The notes beneath the pieces were generated by a model. It made no database searches, had not been told where the DNA came from, and saw only the letters and a program-made list of their open reading frames with translations. Made by a program: the position numbers and the translations under genes. Below, one piece after another: positions 9,946 to 20,821 of a stretch of DNA of 64,000 nt (its first letter is position 1; each line of letters begins with the position of its first letter). Source of the stretch: Phaeodactylum tricornutum CCAP 1055/1 (taxonomy: Eukaryota; Bacillariophyta; Bacillariophyceae; Surirellales; Neidiaceae); contig NC_011685.1 of assembly GCF_000150955.2 (NCBI RefSeq), forward strand, positions 639,944-703,943, read 5' to 3'.

Positions 9946-10344
9946 TGCGAAAGAATAATCGGGGGCGCGTAGTTAAGTGTGAGAGAGCGACGTGAGATGC
10001 GCTGTCTCCTGTTTGAGTCCAGCGTCGAACCATGGCCGTTGTTGTTTTTGTATAGGTAGATTGTTTCGATCGTGGATCGTCGTGATCAAAAAACTACTCA
10101 TCTGTCTCACATATTCCAAGCATTTAATAGAAGGTTCTGTCTTACCGCTGAGAGTTCAAAAGTAATGCTCTGTATCATCGGTCGGTAATCTTACACAGAG
10201 TTGTCGTATGACAAAGTGGAATTCTCGAGTCTCACTGTCTCAGTCAGTCAAACCAGAATATATGTTGGATTCCAAAGCATGAAACGTATTTCGGCAAAGG
10301 ATTTCTTCGTGGTTGTGGAACGCTGTAGAAGCGCCTTACATTAA
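9946..10344. other. Intergenic, divergent promoter region
   Basis: About 400 bp between the divergent CENP-K-like and cysteine synthase-like genes. A CTCACTGTC motif lies at about 10231-10239, followed by CAGTCAGTCA. No gene seen. Confidence 0.4.
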
Positions 10345-11667
10345 TTGAAAAAATGTATAATGTTATCAAAATCAAGTCCCTGGATTGGAGTAGCCGCCTT
10401 GACTGTGGGATCGGCAACCCTTGGATGGTGCTGGATTGTTCGCCTTAGGCGAACGCAACAACGTTCGCAGATGAACGACATCGCAATTGTATCTGCCTAC
10501 GAAGCTTTAATTGGGAACACGCCGTTAGTGAAGCTCTCCACGTTATCAAGGCTAGTGGGACGATCAGTGTACGTCAAAATGGAGAGTTTGAATCCGGGTG
10601 GCACTGGAAAAGACCGGGCTGCCTTGGGTATGATCAGGGCCGCGGAAGCTTCGGGATATCTGCCGAAAGGCGGCAACGGCACAAAATCCACTGGAAATTC
10701 CGCTCCTGTGGAGAGAGAATCAAGCGATCCATTCGACAGCATTATTTCAAAAGCTATGAGACGATCCAAAACGGGTGGATTGGTGGTGGAAGGAACCTCC
10801 GGATCTACCGGAATTGCCTTGGCTAGCTTATGCCAGCGCCGAGGCCACGCCTGTGTCGTGGTCCTACCAGACGACCAAGCGTCTGAAAAGCAAAGGATTC
10901 TGGAAGCTCTTGGTGCGGAAACGTACGTTGTGTCCAACGCAGCCATTGCCAATCCCAATCACTACGTAAATGTCGCAAGACGGCTGGCTGTCCGCGCCAA
11001 CGAGTTGGGCACGGTTCGCGCAGTCTTTATCGATCAGTTTGAGAACGTGTCCAATTTTGATACGCATTATGAACAAACTGGACCCGAATTGTGGAGGCAA
11101 TGCAAAAATTTGGACGCGTTCGTCATGTCGTCCGGTACGGGAGGGACGATTGCCGGAATCGGTCGATTTTTAAAGGAAAAACACGTTTCAGTCAAAGTTG
11201 TCTTGGTCGATCCACCGGGTAGCGCATTGTACCACAAGATCCAACATGGTGTGGCCTTCGCAAACCAGCAACGTGAGCGTGAATTGAAGCGCCATAGGTA
11301 CGATACACTCGCTGAAGGAATCGGTCTTGACCGAGTGACAAACAACCTGGCCTTGGGAGTTGACTTCATCGATTCGGCCATCCGCGTCATGGATCAAGAG
11401 GCAGTTGATATGGCTCACTGGCTACTTGCAAACGAAGGGCTGTGGGTCGGGTCAAGCTCGGCTATGAACGTGGTAGGAGCCGTACGGGTAGCGTTGCAGC
11501 TACCATCAAAGTCAACTATCGTCACGATCATTTGCGACGCTGGTCAACGGCACGTGACGCGTTTTTGGAATCGAGACTTTATCCTTTCTAGGGGTCTGGA
11601 ATGGCCTGGTGATTGCGAACGTATACCGGGATGCATTCAAAACATAGAAGGTTCAGCAGCTCTCTAG
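10345..11667 (+). CDS. Membrane-anchored cysteine synthase-like PLP enzyme
   Basis: PLP-dependent beta-family (cysteine synthase/cystathionine beta-synthase fold) protein of 440 residues. One hydrophobic span (about 12-33) followed by R-L-R-R suggests an N-terminal anchor, as in the fungal 'cysteine synthase 2' subgroup reported on mitochondrial membranes. The PLP lysine is at about residue 89 in L-N-P-G-G-T-G-K-D-R; the usual S-V before K is T-G here. The substrate loop is G-T-S-G-S-T-G and the phosphate loop is S-S-G-T-G-G-T. An insertion of about 30 residues (around 110-140) separates the PLP segment from the substrate loop. The C-terminal block G-Q-R-H-V-T-R-F-W also fits that subgroup. 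Converges with eIF3j, with 62 bp between stops. Confidence 0.85.
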   Translation: MKKCIMLSKSSPWIGVAALTVGSATLGWCWIVRLRRTQQRSQMNDIAIVSAYEALIGNTPLVKLSTLSRLVGRSVYVKMESLNPGGTGKDRAALGMIRAAEASGYLPKGGNGTKSTGNSAPVERESSDPFDSIISKAMRRSKTGGLVVEGTSGSTGIALASLCQRRGHACVVVLPDDQASEKQRILEALGAETYVVSNAAIANPNHYVNVARRLAVRANELGTVRAVFIDQFENVSNFDTHYEQTGPELWRQCKNLDAFVMSSGTGGTIAGIGRFLKEKHVSVKVVLVDPPGSALYHKIQHGVAFANQQRERELKRHRYDTLAEGIGLDRVTNNLALGVDFIDSAIRVMDQEAVDMAHWLLANEGLWVGSSSAMNVVGAVRVALQLPSKSTIVTIICDAGQRHVTRFWNRDFILSRGLEWPGDCERIPGCIQNIEGSAAL

Positions 11668-11729
11668 CGTAGTAGACACGACCGGGCTAGTAGAGGCTTA
11701 GTAGTATACCGTTCAAATTCACATTTAGC

Positions 11730-12518
11730 TTAGAAAAAAGCGTCTTCGTAGTCGGCACCTATATGATCGTACTCATCGTATTCATCATTTGCGCCAAACG
11801 TCTCCACCTGTTTTTGCAGGGCTTTTGCTTCGGCGGCCTTGTCGGCTTTTTTGGACTTCTGTGCTTGGCCCTTGACCTTCGTCACACGTTTGGCAGCTTG
11901 AACTTTTTCGTTCTTGATGACGTTGCAAGTCTTGATGATTTCGGTGATTGCGTCGTCGTCTAGTACATCTTTTGACTGCTGCAGCAATTCTTTGAAGAAC
12001 GCTGCCGCCAGATGTATTTTTCCGTGCCCTTGCATGCATTCCGCCACCTTTCGGGCGTGTTTCAAGTGATCCTTGACGTCTTTCATGATAACCTTGTCAC
12101 CTGCTGCCGCTGCGGCTCCGCCCGTGGCGCCTTTTCCCGCCTTTGCATCGACTCCTCCGAAAAGATCATCCGTCAAAGCATTATCAGCCTCTTCTACTTG
12201 ACGTTGTTTCATTCGACGCAATTCATCTGGTGACAGATTGGCCATGGCTTCCGCCTCCAGCTCCATTGCTTTGCGAGCGATTTCCAATTCTTCCAGCCGC
12301 TCTTGTTCTGCTTGTTTCTTACTCGCTAAGGCCCGTCCCTTTTTTTTAAGCTCCGCATTTTCTGCTTGCTCACGAGCAGCCTTTTCCTTAAGGGCCAAAT
12401 CTTCCTCGTCGTCAAACGTGGGCAAATTCTGAGCGACTTTCTTCATACCCAACTTTTGGTCCAGTGCGTCATCGTCCACGTCCCACTCGTCGTCGCTGTC
12501 GTCCCAATTGTCTGTCAT
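11730..12518 (-). CDS. EIF3J: Translation initiation factor eIF3 subunit j
   Basis: 262 residues, strongly charged. It begins M-T-D-N-W-D-D-S-D-D-E-W, the acidic Trp-containing N-terminal motif typical of eIF3j/Hcr1. A long Glu/Lys/Ala coiled coil follows (about 40-115), then the conserved L-T-D-D-L-F-G-G segment, a helical body, a Lys-rich stretch, and an acidic aromatic tail (Y-D-E-Y-D-H-I-G-A-D-Y-E-D-A-F-F). In other eukaryotes eIF3j is a loosely bound eIF3 subunit that acts at the 40S decoding centre in start selection and ribosome recycling. The length matches the family and the frame is intact. Confidence 0.93.
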   Translation of the reverse strand: MTDNWDDSDDEWDVDDDALDQKLGMKKVAQNLPTFDDEEDLALKEKAAREQAENAELKKKGRALASKKQAEQERLEELEIARKAMELEAEAMANLSPDELRRMKQRQVEEADNALTDDLFGGVDAKAGKGATGGAAAAAGDKVIMKDVKDHLKHARKVAECMQGHGKIHLAAAFFKELLQQSKDVLDDDAITEIIKTCNVIKNEKVQAAKRVTKVKGQAQKSKKADKAAEAKALQKQVETFGANDEYDEYDHIGADYEDAFF

Positions 12519-13063
12519 TGTGAATTTGTCCTCTATGTCAGTGGATGTTCAAAGTTCCGGGATTTAAAATGCAATCTGACAGTGGACGATTGAGTCGACG
12601 GCTTGCGTCTCCGGACTGCGAGAAAAGGTGAGCTCCAAAGGCCAGATTAGTGTACTCTTCCAGCTACTAGGAGGAATCCGCGTGATTGTCTCGGGTGGCC
12701 ATCTTCCTGTCACGTTGTTTCTCGCCCTCATAAGTACTGCTGGTCGTGGTCGTCGGAGACTGACTGGCTCCGGGTGCGTGAAAGTCTGTTGACTGCAAGA
12801 CGGTTTACTATTTCTTTATCAACCTATCTGTCACTGTAGCAAGACCCTATTTCACCATCGTCTTTTAACAATAAGTCATACAAGCTTATAGGCACCGATT
12901 CTCATACGAGTAACAGCAACGATAAGCTGCTTTTTCTCTCCTGTAACTCGCAATCCCGGTGTACGGGGGCAACCCTTTTGTGTTGGGTCGAAAATCTCTG
13001 GAAACACAGGTGCGCTACAGCTCGAGAATTTATATTAGCCAATAGATTCTCTCGGCAATCTCA
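12519..13063. other. Intergenic region, no gene seen
   Basis: About 545 bp upstream of eIF3j and downstream of the tRNA deacylase gene; both are on the minus strand. No frame with coding character and no recognisable RNA gene. Motif-like TCTGACAGTGG is present near 12576. Confidence 0.4.
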
Positions 13064-13567
13064 CTATTCGGCCCCTTCTTGCCTTCCAGCATTGTCTTCC
13101 ATCGTCGGTGGTGTTGGTATACTTTCGATCACCAGAGTCACCGGTCCATCATTGACGAGCTCGACGTCCATCATCGCACCAAACCGTCCATCCAAAATCT
13201 TTTCCTCCTCGTACTGCTCCCGCAGCAAGTGCAGGAACTTTCGGTACAAGGCTTCGGCCGGTACGCTTTTCATTGAACGCTTGTAGTCCGGTTGATGCTT
13301 CTTGCTCGACAAAGTACCGTAGAGGGTGAATTGACTGACGCACAACAACTCAAAGTCTTTTTGTTTGACGGAATGTCGCCACATGCTACCCGAACCGTTG
13401 GCCCATAGTTTGCACCCGAGCAATCGCTTGCAACAGTACTCCAAGTCACCCTCGGTGTCGTCTTCGTGCAGGCCAACGAGGGCGAGTATGCCGGGCCCAA
13501 TCCGGGAAACGACGTGATCGTCGACTGTTACCGAAGCCGATTTGACACGTTGCACGACCAGCCTCAT
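13064..13567 (-). CDS. DTD1: D-aminoacyl-tRNA deacylase (DTD)
   Basis: Hydrolyses D-amino acids wrongly attached to tRNA, a chirality proofreading step. The protein starts M-R-L-V-V-Q-R-V-K-S-A-S-V-T-V, the canonical DTD N-terminus, which is why I place the start at 13567 rather than at the open-frame limit of 13609. Both active-site motifs are present: S-Q-F-T-L in the middle and N-D-G-P-V-T (the cis Gly-Pro motif) near the C-terminus. The core length of about 150 residues is normal; a short acidic tail (T-P-P-T-M-E-D-N) follows. No organelle targeting sequence is obvious from this start. Same strand as eIF3j and the PP2C gene. Confidence 0.93.
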   Translation of the reverse strand: MRLVVQRVKSASVTVDDHVVSRIGPGILALVGLHEDDTEGDLEYCCKRLLGCKLWANGSGSMWRHSVKQKDFELLCVSQFTLYGTLSSKKHQPDYKRSMKSVPAEALYRKFLHLLREQYEEEKILDGRFGAMMDVELVNDGPVTLVIESIPTPPTMEDNAGRQEGAE

Positions 13568-13818
13568 ACAGTCGACCGAAAGCGTCAAATTGCAAAGCCA
13601 CAGGAACACGCAATGATAAATTCAGCGGGATGCCAACATTCTCGCCCGCCGGATTTCAGGATTTCATATTTTTGCGTGACCGAATTCGACCCTGAAATCG
13701 TTGCATAAATAATGTCGAAACCCTAGACCTAATTCTCAATTTCCTACTAACAGTAAGTGGAGAGAGGAACTATGAAATATGCGCAAATTCGCTTCACACA
13801 GTATTGAAAGGATATTAT

Positions 13819-15048
13819 CTAGATGCGCACGACCACTGCCGTCATGTCGTCGCGATACCACTTCGCTGCTTCTGGAGCCGCCTTGTAAATTGCTTCGACC
13901 AATGCTGACAAGGGTCGACTGGGAAACACCGCGCCGTCGTCGTCAAACATCGCGCGACTCAAAAGTTTGGCGTAAAATTCAGGTTTGCGCAAATCCCACA
14001 ATCCGTCGCTGGCCGCTACCACAAAGGCGGATCCAGCCAACGCAGTGAGGTCCACAACGTCCACGATTGGATCCGGAATGACCCCGACCGATCCCCATTC
14101 CCAGTCTCCAATACTCCGGCTCATGGCTAATCCAATCGTTTCGGGTGGATGTACCGACACAGATCGCACAATAACCCGTGATCCTTCGGGAAATGCAGGA
14201 GGAATGTGAATTTGGCCTCCCATGCCTTCAATACGGGATTTCTCTTCCGGCAAGTATGCTTTATCTTTCCTAGTTCGGTATGCAATATTTACATCCTCTT
14301 CGTTGAGACGGTGCATCACCAATATTTGGCTGTCTCCGGTGTTGGCGACAAAAAGTTTGTGACCGATGCGCAGCGAGATGCTGGCCGTACAGCCGCCGCG
14401 CAGAGCATTGGGTGGGGCTTCGTGGTCGATCTCCACGAAAGCGTCGACCAATTGTGACCGAATCCATTGTTCAGACTGGCAGCAGGGTCTCGCATTCAGC
14501 TTTTCGGCCAGACGTGCCGGAATGGCCATGGTAGCGTAAGCAGCCACCCGATGGCCTTCGGTGCCGTGTCCATCCAAGAGTCCGATAAGAAAGGTCGGCA
14601 AGCCTGGGGGCGATTGATTCGTCGTAAAGTTGCGGAAGAAAAAGGCGCGATCTTGGTTGTACGCATGGGTTTTGCTCTGCCGGGTGACCATGGCAAAATC
14701 GTGCGATGCCAACGGCGGTAGAGTGGATTCTCCTCGGGGACTCTGGGGGTCATTTTTCTCGGTTTGGAGGGCGGCTACTATCGCGGCATCGTCGATTTCC
14801 AGCGGATACAAGGCGCACCCGTACGTTGGACAAGTTTTTCGAAGTAACGATTTTGACGATGTAATGCCGATGTGGTCTCCAGTGGCAAAACGACCAGCAA
14901 GCCTGCTTCGCGATATGCAGACTTGTGCGAGACCCAAGCCGCTCACAGTCAGACCGATCAGAAGAACCGAACGCTGCCTGGTCTGCCAAAACAAAGCTCT
15001 CCTAAGCCTTCGGCGAAGTCTTCCTTTGTTGGAAGTGATGCCGACCAT
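13819..15048 (-). CDS. PP2C-family protein phosphatase with N-terminal membrane anchor
   Basis: Metal-dependent Ser/Thr phosphatase of 409 residues. A highly basic N-terminus is followed by one hydrophobic span (about 27-45), implying membrane anchoring or import into an organelle. The PP2C motifs appear in order: N-Q-D-R-A, L-L-D-G-H-G at about 157-162, G-G-C-T-A-S, N-T-G-D-S, M-S-R-S-I-G-D-W, A-S-D-G-L-W-D, and a final R-D-D-M-T-A-V-V-V. Metal-binding aspartates are all present. Small departures from consensus are DGHG-T instead of DGHGG and D-D-M-T instead of the usual D-N-x-T. The gene is intact and probably active. It is divergent from the orphan gene at 15540. Confidence 0.88.
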   Translation of the reverse strand: MVGITSNKGRLRRRLRRALFWQTRQRSVLLIGLTVSGLGLAQVCISRSRLAGRFATGDHIGITSSKSLLRKTCPTYGCALYPLEIDDAAIVAALQTEKNDPQSPRGESTLPPLASHDFAMVTRQSKTHAYNQDRAFFFRNFTTNQSPPGLPTFLIGLLDGHGTEGHRVAAYATMAIPARLAEKLNARPCCQSEQWIRSQLVDAFVEIDHEAPPNALRGGCTASISLRIGHKLFVANTGDSQILVMHRLNEEDVNIAYRTRKDKAYLPEEKSRIEGMGGQIHIPPAFPEGSRVIVRSVSVHPPETIGLAMSRSIGDWEWGSVGVIPDPIVDVVDLTALAGSAFVVAASDGLWDLRKPEFYAKLLSRAMFDDDGAVFPSRPLSALVEAIYKAAPEAAKWYRDDMTAVVVRI

Positions 15049-15539
15049 GGCCTACAACATAGATCTGGGCCGCCATGACCGTCCCAAGCATCGCGAGTGT
15101 CCGTAGCAGAGAATGGCCAGCAGGCATCAAAAGCGTCTAAGGGACATCGGGGGGAAATCGAAAAGCTACCTATGCACTTTGCTGCGCCTCCTGGCGCTTT
15201 TATCCTCATCCTTTTCGAAAGGAAGATTTATTAGGCATGCCATAGGAAAATGTCAAAGTGGATAGGGCTTATTTATTTATAGGTAAGTATTTGTAGCTAA
15301 CAAAATGGGACATACCATGTAGTGGTGGAAAATTAGCTGTAAGTCCATACGTCATCGCGCACAACCTTGGCCAGCTCCCACGTTTCATGAAGCAAATTCT
15401 GTTTTCTCATTGACGTGATGTGTCTAAATTCGTTGGGAAGGAAAACCGCCTAACAGTAAGCTTTCCGAGCAAGCTTTTCTCCAACCATTACCAATTGAAC
15501 CAAATTACTAACATTCTCAATCTAGGATACAGTTGAATC
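15049..15539. other. Intergenic, divergent promoter region
   Basis: About 490 bp between the divergent PP2C and two-exon orphan genes. No supportable gene, RNA or repeat found. Confidence 0.4.
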
Positions 15540-16206
15540 ATGCCTTGGTTCACATCCGCCCTATCTCCAGAAAAGTTTCGAAACGGTACCACAATTCACA
15601 AACTTGCCAAACGCGCGTCGGTCGCTGTCGGTACTCCATCGGCCACCAGCCATTCGGCGCAGCGCTTGGCGAGTTCTTCAGCAGCTATTTCCGAACAAGA
15701 TCACCGTTTCTATCCAGTCTACGTCCATCACGTTTCCAAGACGGCTCTGCGCTATCTTCAGGATGCTCGCGCAACCTGGTTGGTCGAACAAGGTTTGGAC
15801 CGAGGTCTGCGTCTTAATGCCAACGGCACGTTCGTTCTACAATTTCCGTCGCGTCGGGGTCACGATTCGGGACGGATTTGGTACGCTAGACAATGCACAG
15901 GGGCGTGTGTTTATGTGTTCGATTTGTTGGTCGATGATAGTCCACCTAACTCCTTACTTTGCTGAACAACAAACCGTACGTAGGACAAGCTACGATGCTT
16001 CCACGAGAGAACATCGGCTTTCAGTCTACCGGAAAAAGCTCAAAGGACGATTCTTGCTCAAAGACGCGTCGTCCGACACACTGCACACTATTGCTTCGCT
16101 GGCCCAGGCCGAAGAAAGGGTGCGCCACGGCGTGGAACAATTGATTGTAGCGCTGGAAACTACTGGCCGGGAACCCCCGTCGCCGGGCGTCAGTAGTAAC
16201 TTCTAG
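15540..16206 (+). CDS. Two-exon protein of unknown function
   Basis: Exon 1 starts at 15540 and exon 2 is 15984-16206. The acceptor is the TAG at 15981-15983. Two donors keep the frame: GTACGC at 15881 (103-nt intron, product 187 residues) and GTGTGT at 15905 (79-nt intron, eight residues longer). I prefer the first because it gives a smoother junction (G-R-I-W/T-S-Y-D). The product is small, basic and soluble: Ala/Ser-rich at the start, with Y-P-V-Y-V-H-H-V-S-K-T-A-L-R-Y-L-Q and a possible beta-rich core around the junction. A helical segment with heptad character follows (about 145-170). No family is recognised. Confidence 0.55.
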
Positions 16207-16561
16207 TATTCCAATATCGAATGCACGCTTTGGACAGGAAAATTACTCACGGGAATAGAAGTCATAGCCCGTAGCGGACTGCTTCCAGTAGAGAGAAGGC
16301 GCTCACTGTCAAATGTTTTTTGTGGTACTGTATATTTCAGCGCACTAGCTAGACCATTCGACGACGGCCAGGCATTACACATTAATTCACAATTGATAGA
16401 GACTCTGAAACTTACGTTACATTCTGCTGCATCGACTGTGAAAATTGAACGTGCATTTCGTTGGCAAGCTTCACGAGTAGCAATCGAATTGCATCCCCCA
16501 GAGAGCTCGGTGTAGGAATCTCTGCCTTATAACTTAGGGCTGATTACTGCGAATAACAGCC
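16207..16561. other. Intergenic region, no gene seen
   Basis: About 355 bp between two plus-strand genes. It contains CTCACTGTCAA at 16312-16322. No coding frame stands out. Confidence 0.4.
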
Positions 16562-19500
16562 ATGTCGGCAAGCAAGGGCATGCACAAACAGCCTGTTCCT
16601 TGGAAAAATCGAAGCTTTTTAAAGGATGCAAAGCTGCGAGTGCAGGAACGATACTGGAGAGAGTCTCGATCTGGAGATGTTCCGGTCGACTGGAACAAAA
16701 ACTTCTACACTCTACGACAATTTCACATACTTCCCGACGCCGTAACTGTGCGGAAATATCTCGCCGTCATCGAAAAATTGGTGTGCGACGACATCTGCGA
16801 TATTCCAGTACAATGGCACATATTGGAATCCGTCGTTGAATACATGGATTATCGAAATCAATCGCCAGTGCTGGCAGACAGAACAAGGCGCGAAGCCGCG
16901 ACGCCCCATGAGCGCAAGACTCTCCAATCTCTGTTGCTTCAGAATAAGCCAGATGCGGATGAAAAGAACCGCAAGAGCACAACCTCTGCATTCTGCGATC
17001 TTTCCATACGAGTAACGGACGACGAATGGGACATGATGGAGTATGAAAGTATCAAGATTCCTGAACGCAGCCGTCACGCCCTCTTTCGGGCCGCAAGAAT
17101 CATTACGACCGACTCATCAAGGAAAGGTGTCATTTGCGTCATTGTTTGTGACGACGAAGATTGTAAATGTACTGATGATGGCGTATGGGTGATGAGAATG
17201 ACCGAACTTATCGATCTGTTCGTGAACGAGAAAATTTTGTCTGTCCAAGAGAGCTTGCGGATTGCTGAGCTTTGTCGAGTTTGCGAGAAAGCATATCAAC
17301 GGCGTAATACATCACCTGATACTACCTCGTTTGGTGGGACGGAGACAAATACGGAATACCTTAATGAGGAAAGCATTGCACAAGGTCTACGGGATGGAAG
17401 ACTTCAGCGGGGTCGATTGGTTGTGACAAAGGAAAATACCAAAGAAGCATATGTTGTTGTCAAAAACAAGAACTTTTTTATTGACCTGAAGGAGGGGCAT
17501 CACAAACGGGCTTTTCATCAGGACACCGTCGTCATTGAAATTTTGCCGCAGCAAGACTGGGGCCGTCCTATTGGTCGCCGGCGCCTGTCGCACCATTCGG
17601 ATGCTGATGAGGAGACTGCTGATTCATTTGCAGACCTTGCTTTTCCACAATACCCTTCGGCAAAAGTTGTTTCCATTGAAATTTTTGCAAGACGCTCATT
17701 TGTAGGTACTCTCATTGAAACTCCATTGAACAATGAATCTACTATTCTCATTGTTCCCATGGATATGCGCATTCCGAAAATTCGAGTTCGTACACGCTGC
17801 TGGAAGCGATATGTAAATATGCGACTTCTTGTCCAAATAGACGACTGGGAGGTTGGGTCGCAGTATCCCGCTGGTCATTGCAGTAAAATTATTGGGGAGG
17901 TTGGGGAAATTGAAACGGAAGTTGCTTCCTTGCTCCATGAATGTGAAATCGAGCTTGAACCTTTTGGCTCGGCAGCTCTTGCTTGCTTACCGCCCGAAGC
18001 TGATAACTGGACTATCCCTGAGGCCGAAGTGTCGAAAAGAAAAGATTTTCGAGAAATTCGGTGTGTATTTAGCGTTGATCCTCCTGGTTGCCAAGATATT
18101 GATGATGCAATGCACGCCCATCGTCTTCCGAATGGAGGTAAGCACAGAAGTGCCAATCTATGCCTGTAGAGTGGCTTCCATATTTCTATTGGCTTACCGT
18201 TTTATTTCGTAACAAGACATTGAAATCGGCGTTCACATTGCTGACGTCTGCCATTTTGTTCCTCATCGGTCTCCTCTTGATCGAGAGGCACAGGAGAGGT
18301 CGACTACTTTCTACCTTGTCGATAGACGGTTCGATATGCTTCCTTCGCTTTTAAGTTCAAACCTTTGTTCTCTTCATGGTGGAACCGATCGTTTGGCTGT
18401 CTCCGTGATCTGGACTATGAGCGAGGATCTGACGGAGGTAAAGACGTCGTGGTTCGGGCGTACAGTTATCCACAGTTGTGCTGGTGAGTATGTAAATCAC
18501 CTAGTCCACGATCAATCGCCCGAAAAGTGTCGCTCACACGGCGTTTTGATCACCATCAACGAAAAGCCATGACATACAAACAAGCCGACAACCTTCTCTC
18601 TGGGCAACCCGCGGATAACGAAGAAAACGTGTCGCCCCCACCGATGACTGCTGGCGCCCCAGTTGATTTGAACGTATCCGCTCGTCTCAAAGAGGGTCTT
18701 GAAATACTCACTGCTTTAGCTAGGAAACTTCGGAAAGATCGCGAGGATATCGGTGGGGCGGTTGATCTCTCAAATGGGGACCAAGGGTCAGAATTGCAGT
18801 TTTCCCTCAAGTCAGGCATTCCAACAGAAGTCATCGCAAAAGAAGATACAGAAGTGCATCACACTATCGCAGAGCTCATGATATTGGCAAACACTACCGT
18901 CGCTACACAAATATATTCGTTCTTTCCGGATTCTGCTTTGCTCAGAATCCATCGGTCTGTCCCGGAAGATTACTTCGACGACTTTCGAGAGTTACTTCAA
19001 AGCGCTGGGATTGCTTTCTGTGGCCCTGATAACGCCGCTTTAGCTTTGTCATTAAAGAAAGCTGAGGAAGTTGCTTCACCTTTTGTTCGATCTTTGCTTC
19101 GATCGTTGGCAACAAGGGCAATGTCAGAGGCTCAGTACGTGTGTGCTGGTGCAAAAACGAGAGCTGAGCTTTCCCACTATGGTCTAGGTCTGTCTTTGTA
19201 CACTCATTTCACATCACCTATACGGAGGTATGCAGACATTGTTGTTCACAGGCAACTTTTGGCTACCCTCAAATCATCAAAGCAGCTTGATCTAGATGAG
19301 CAAAAAAGATACTTTCGCCAAATTGCGCCCCTGCCTGTTTCGAACTTTTTGTCAGTTTTAAAGAATGGGTATGTTGACAATCAGCCGCCTCCACTTTCAG
19401 AGAAGTTGATCGAAAGTTTTCGCGCTTTTCAGTCAACAAGTGAGAGCGTATCACAAGACAATTTTGGGATGAATGATGATGCACAGTCTTATAGTGGATC

Positions 19501-20458
19501 CGAGCTGGTGACGATATGTGAAAAGCTAAATGTTGGGAGTCGACGCGCAAAGTATGCGTCTATGGAATGTCAATCCTTGTTTCTGAGCTTATTCTTGCGA
19601 AACCGAGTCGTGGTAGAAAGGGCTATCGTCGCCGGTCTTCGCACAAACGGGATTGTGTGTTACGTACCACGATTTGGATTCCGGTCACCGATTTATTTCC
19701 AGGATAGAAGCGGTTCCGTTCAGATTGATCCTGCATTTCTAGACCTTGTTTCGGATCATGGCCAGCCACCAACAGTTGGGTTTTCGAACTCCTCGACCAT
19801 ACGCCGGATTCCAAATGCTTCCGTTGTCGTGCACAATTCAAAAGATGATAGCCCAACTGTAAAGTATCTTGAGGTATCGACAACTGACTCGCTAGGTTCG
19901 CTGATTTTGCGAGAGCTTGATGAAGTCAAGGTGGAGCTTTCGTGCTGGCAGTGGGACTCCAGGGCAAGAGTACCCTCGCCGCAGCTACAGTTGTCCTACA
20001 GAGGTGAAGTACCGCATTGTAAATCTGACAAGAAGCATAAGTCGCGAACGAATTTACTGGATCGGAATATTAACCGTAAACTCGAAGAAGACAGTGAAAA
20101 AGCCAGGGCATCGATTTATTCCCTTTGCGAAACAACAATGAAAAATGTCGAACCACTTTTGCATAGGATCCCGTTTCGATATTCCACTGAGCACCCGAAA
20201 GTTCAAAAACTCACTGAATCCTTGAAAGGCCGACTAGTCTTGCGAAACTTTGTCAACCCAGACACCCGCTCTTCTTTGCAAGAGGCCCTGCAACAATCCG
20301 CAGCAACACAAGGTGCTTTGCGCAGAGTGGAGGCATCTGACTTGAACGATTGTGATAGTTTATGCCGACGAATGAATCAAATAGAAAAGACGGTGATAGT
20401 GCGACAGCAAAAATTAGCCGCGGAAAAGAGGTCTAGTCGCCGAGCAAAGGCGGTGTAA
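16562..20458 (+). CDS. DIS3L-like exosome 3'-5' exoribonuclease, three exons
   Basis: Exons 16562-18137, 18217-18483 and 18567-20458 join in frame to 1244 residues. Introns are 79 and 83 nt with GTAAGC and GTGAGT donors. The order follows Rrp44/DIS3: a PIN-like N-terminus, cold-shock RNA-binding domains (I-P-K-I-R-V-R-T-R), the RNB nuclease core and an S1-like end. The RNB acidic cluster D-P-P-G-C-Q-D-I-D-D is intact at 506-515. Blocks such as L-P-S-L-L-S-S-N-L-C-S-L-H-G-G and S-W-F-G-R-T-V-I resemble DIS3L (cytoplasmic exosome) more than DIS3. The N-terminus lacks the CR3 cysteines, and the PIN catalytic D-T-N is replaced, so endonuclease activity is unlikely. The exon 2 start is set by homology: it begins D-I-E-I-G-V-H-I-A-D-V. 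Confidence 0.88.
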
Positions 20459-20821
20459 GCCCCTCATTCCTATTAAACAAACGTTCCAGGTGGACGACCA
20501 AAAAAGCGCTTTACAATGAGGGTCATTCAGTCTCTAGTTTGAGACGGATCGTGTGCGAAATGATTGAAGTCCGTGGAGACATTGGCTTGGAATTCACAGC
20601 ATGAAAATTATCAAACGAGGAAGCGTTAAATAGACAGAAGGAACAGGAACAAGGCAATCCAAAGTAAAAGGTGTGGTAACAGTAAACAAGTTCTCTTACA
20701 TTACGAGCAGAGACGAATGCGACCTGACTCTGAAACTTGTGCATGTTATCTCTATATGTCTTCCGACACTTTGGCCAAAGACAGCATTGCCAAAAAGCAA
20801 TTGTCCCCAAGTGCGAGACTA
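20459..20821. other. Intergenic, convergent 3' region
   Basis: About 360 bp between the DIS3L-like gene (+) and subtilase A (-), marking the left edge of the subtilase array. No gene seen. Confidence 0.4.

Noticed and set aside
14630-15106. Plus-strand frame of 158 codons opposite the PP2C gene
   Set aside because: The minus strand carries a complete PP2C motif set; the plus frame has no recognisable domain.
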